Source of the DNA: Janthinobacterium rivuli | Lineage (GTDB): Bacteria > Pseudomonadota > Gammaproteobacteria > Burkholderiales > Burkholderiaceae_D | Assembly (NCBI RefSeq): GCF_029690045.1 | Contig: NZ_CP121464.1 | Location: 248,001 to 312,000 of the forward strand | Direction: 5' to 3' | Length of the DNA stretch: 64,000 nucleotides | In this document: positions 62,884-64,000 of the stretch, in pieces | Position numbering within the stretch: position 1 is the stretch's first letter | Layout of the letters: each line of letters begins with the position of its first letter | Program-made: the position numbers and the translations under genes | Notes under the pieces: generated by a model | The model's database searches: none | What the model saw: only the letters and a program-made list of their open reading frames with translations | What the model was told of the DNA's origin: nothing

Positions 62884-62995
62884 GGCATCAATACAATCGT
62901 CCTGTTTTATGGGATGGTGAATAGTAAATTATCTGATATTCAGAACGATCGTACTGCGCAACACTGTCAGGGTCAACCACTTTCCCCTCCCTGCC

Positions 62996-64000
62996 ATGAC
63001 CACCAACTGCCCTGCCGTTTCCCTTCCTGTCACTGCGCCCGCACTGGGCGATGCCCACCGCTGGAAAGTGCTGGCCGTCGGCGTGGCGGCCAACGCCAGC
63101 TTTTCCGCCGCCGCCAACGGCATGCCCACCACGGCCATCTGGCTGCGCAGCGGCTATCACCTGAGCAATACGCAACTGGGGGTGGCGCTGGGCGCCATGG
63201 GCCTGGGTGTGGCCCTGACCGAATTGCCATGGGGCATGGCGACCGACCGCTGGGGCGACCGGCCCGTGCTGCTGACCGGCTTGCTGGGCACCATGCTGGC
63301 GCTGTTGACCTTGCTGCTGTGGATCACGCCGGCGGACGGGTCCGTGCCGCCCTTATGGGCGCTGGCGGCCGGGCTGGCGCTGGTCGGCGTGCTGGGCGGC
63401 AGCGTGAATGGCGCCAGCGGCCGCGCCGTGATGCGCTGGTTCGGCGCCGGCGAACGCGGTTTCGCCATGAGCATCCGCCAGACGGCCGTGCCCATGGGCG
63501 GCGGCCTCGGCGCCCTCGTCCTGCCCAGCCTGGCATCACGCTACGGCTTCATGCCCGTGTTTGGCGCCCTGGCCCTCGTATGCGGCCTGTCGGCGTTTTT
63601 TACGTGGCGCTGGATGCATGAGCCAGATTTCTCTGCCGAGGCCGCCACGGGCCTGCACAACGCGTCCACGGGCCTATCTGCAGTGAAGCCGCCGCTGCAG
63701 AACCGTAAAGTCTGGCGCATGGTGGCCGCCATCGGCTTGCTGTGCGTGCCGCAGTTTGCCGTGCTCAGCTACGCCACCGTGTTCCTGCACGACCATGGCC
63801 ACCTGGGCCTGGCAGCCATCACGGCCGTGATGGTGGCCCTGCAGGCGGGCGCCATGGTGATGCGCATCTGGAGCGGACGCCATACGGACCGCCACGCGAA
63901 CCGGCCCGCTTACCTGCGCGGCTCGGCCCTGGTAGCGCTGGCCTCGTTCATTTTGCTGGGATGCATCGCCTGGATACAGGCGCCGGGCTGGCTGTTGATG
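62996..64000 (+). CDS. MFS transporter, N-terminal part (runs off the right edge)
   Basis: The frame is open from ATG 62996 to the window end, 335 residues without a stop. At least nine hydrophobic helices are seen. The MFS motif between helices 2 and 3 reads LPWGMATDRWGDRPVLLTG. VNGASGRAVMRWFGAGERGFAMSIRQTAVPMG is typical of transporters for cyanate, nitrate/nitrite or aromatic compounds (MFS-1). It is divergent from the LysR gene. The substrate is unknown. The start lacks a clear ribosome binding site. Confidence 0.88.
   Translation, partial: MTTNCPAVSLPVTAPALGDAHRWKVLAVGVAANASFSAAANGMPTTAIWLRSGYHLSNTQLGVALGAMGLGVALTELPWGMATDRWGDRPVLLTGLLGTMLALLTLLLWITPADGSVPPLWALAAGLALVGVLGGSVNGASGRAVMRWFGAGERGFAMSIRQTAVPMGGGLGALVLPSLASRYGFMPVFGALALVCGLSAFFTWRWMHEPDFSAEAATGLHNASTGLSAVKPPLQNRKVWRMVAAIGLLCVPQFAVLSYATVFLHDHGHLGLAAITAVMVALQAGAMVMRIWSGRHTDRHANRPAYLRGSALVALASFILLGCIAWIQAPGWLLM

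Overview
The window is high-GC bacterial chromosome with tightly packed genes. It looks like a betaproteobacterium of the Burkholderiales, most likely Oxalobacteraceae (Janthinobacterium/Massilia-like). This rests on gene order and protein style only; no search was run. Two CDSs run off the edges: mccA at the left and an MFS gene at the right. There is no prophage, insertion sequence or CRISPR array.

Layout. 1-2768: end of a leucine-catabolism operon (mccA, a GhrA-like dehydrogenase, HMG-CoA lyase). 2770-3009: a palindromic repeat, a terminator and tRNA-Pro(TGG). 3176-4865: an orphan proline-rich membrane protein, then a two-gene MNT/HEPN toxin-antitoxin-like operon with a double palindromic operator inside its own promoter. 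4874-8851: the conserved rsmI / lpoA-yraN-diaA-dolP block. 8925-11261: a thioredoxin-like protein, an ECF sigma/anti-sigma pair and a thioesterase. 11346-15242: a Fur-box-controlled uptake locus (PepSY membrane protein, DUF2946, TonB-dependent receptor). 15304-21022: ung, lipA-lipB, a divergent MocR regulator/MFS exporter pair, and ybeD. 21340-27384: envelope and membrane proteins and a PAS-GGDEF-EAL protein.

27467-43667 is a microaerobic respiration region. A perfect FNR box precedes a PAS chemoreceptor-hemN-TauE-like-ccoI-ccoS cluster. A second, nearly identical box precedes ccoNOQPGH, and an Fnr-type regulator gene with all four cluster cysteines ends the block. Between ccoS and ccoN sits a minus-strand type VI secretion module: a frameshifted tle3-like phospholipase gene and a tla3-like adaptor gene, with no VgrG or recognisable immunity gene.

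43907-50096: a 1024-residue hybrid sensor kinase, then modA-modB-modC-modE with a ModE box. 50197-51987: a fatty-acid hydroxylase-type enzyme and a YfeH-type transporter. 52207-56152: a complete GlrK/QseG/GlrR system whose downstream neighbour, a periplasmic BON protein, has a sigma-54 promoter and two TGTC-N10-GACA sites. 56460-64000: an M16C protease, a VOC protein, a Fur-box-controlled AraC regulator/methyltransferase pair, and a LysR/MFS pair. A palindromic repeat family occurs at three intergenic sites.

The strongest leads are the autoregulated, possibly leaderless MNT/HEPN operon whose HEPN protein lacks the RX4H histidine; the sigma-54/GlrR/BON circuit; the two matched FNR boxes; and the broken tle3-tla3 module inside the cytochrome oxidase locus.
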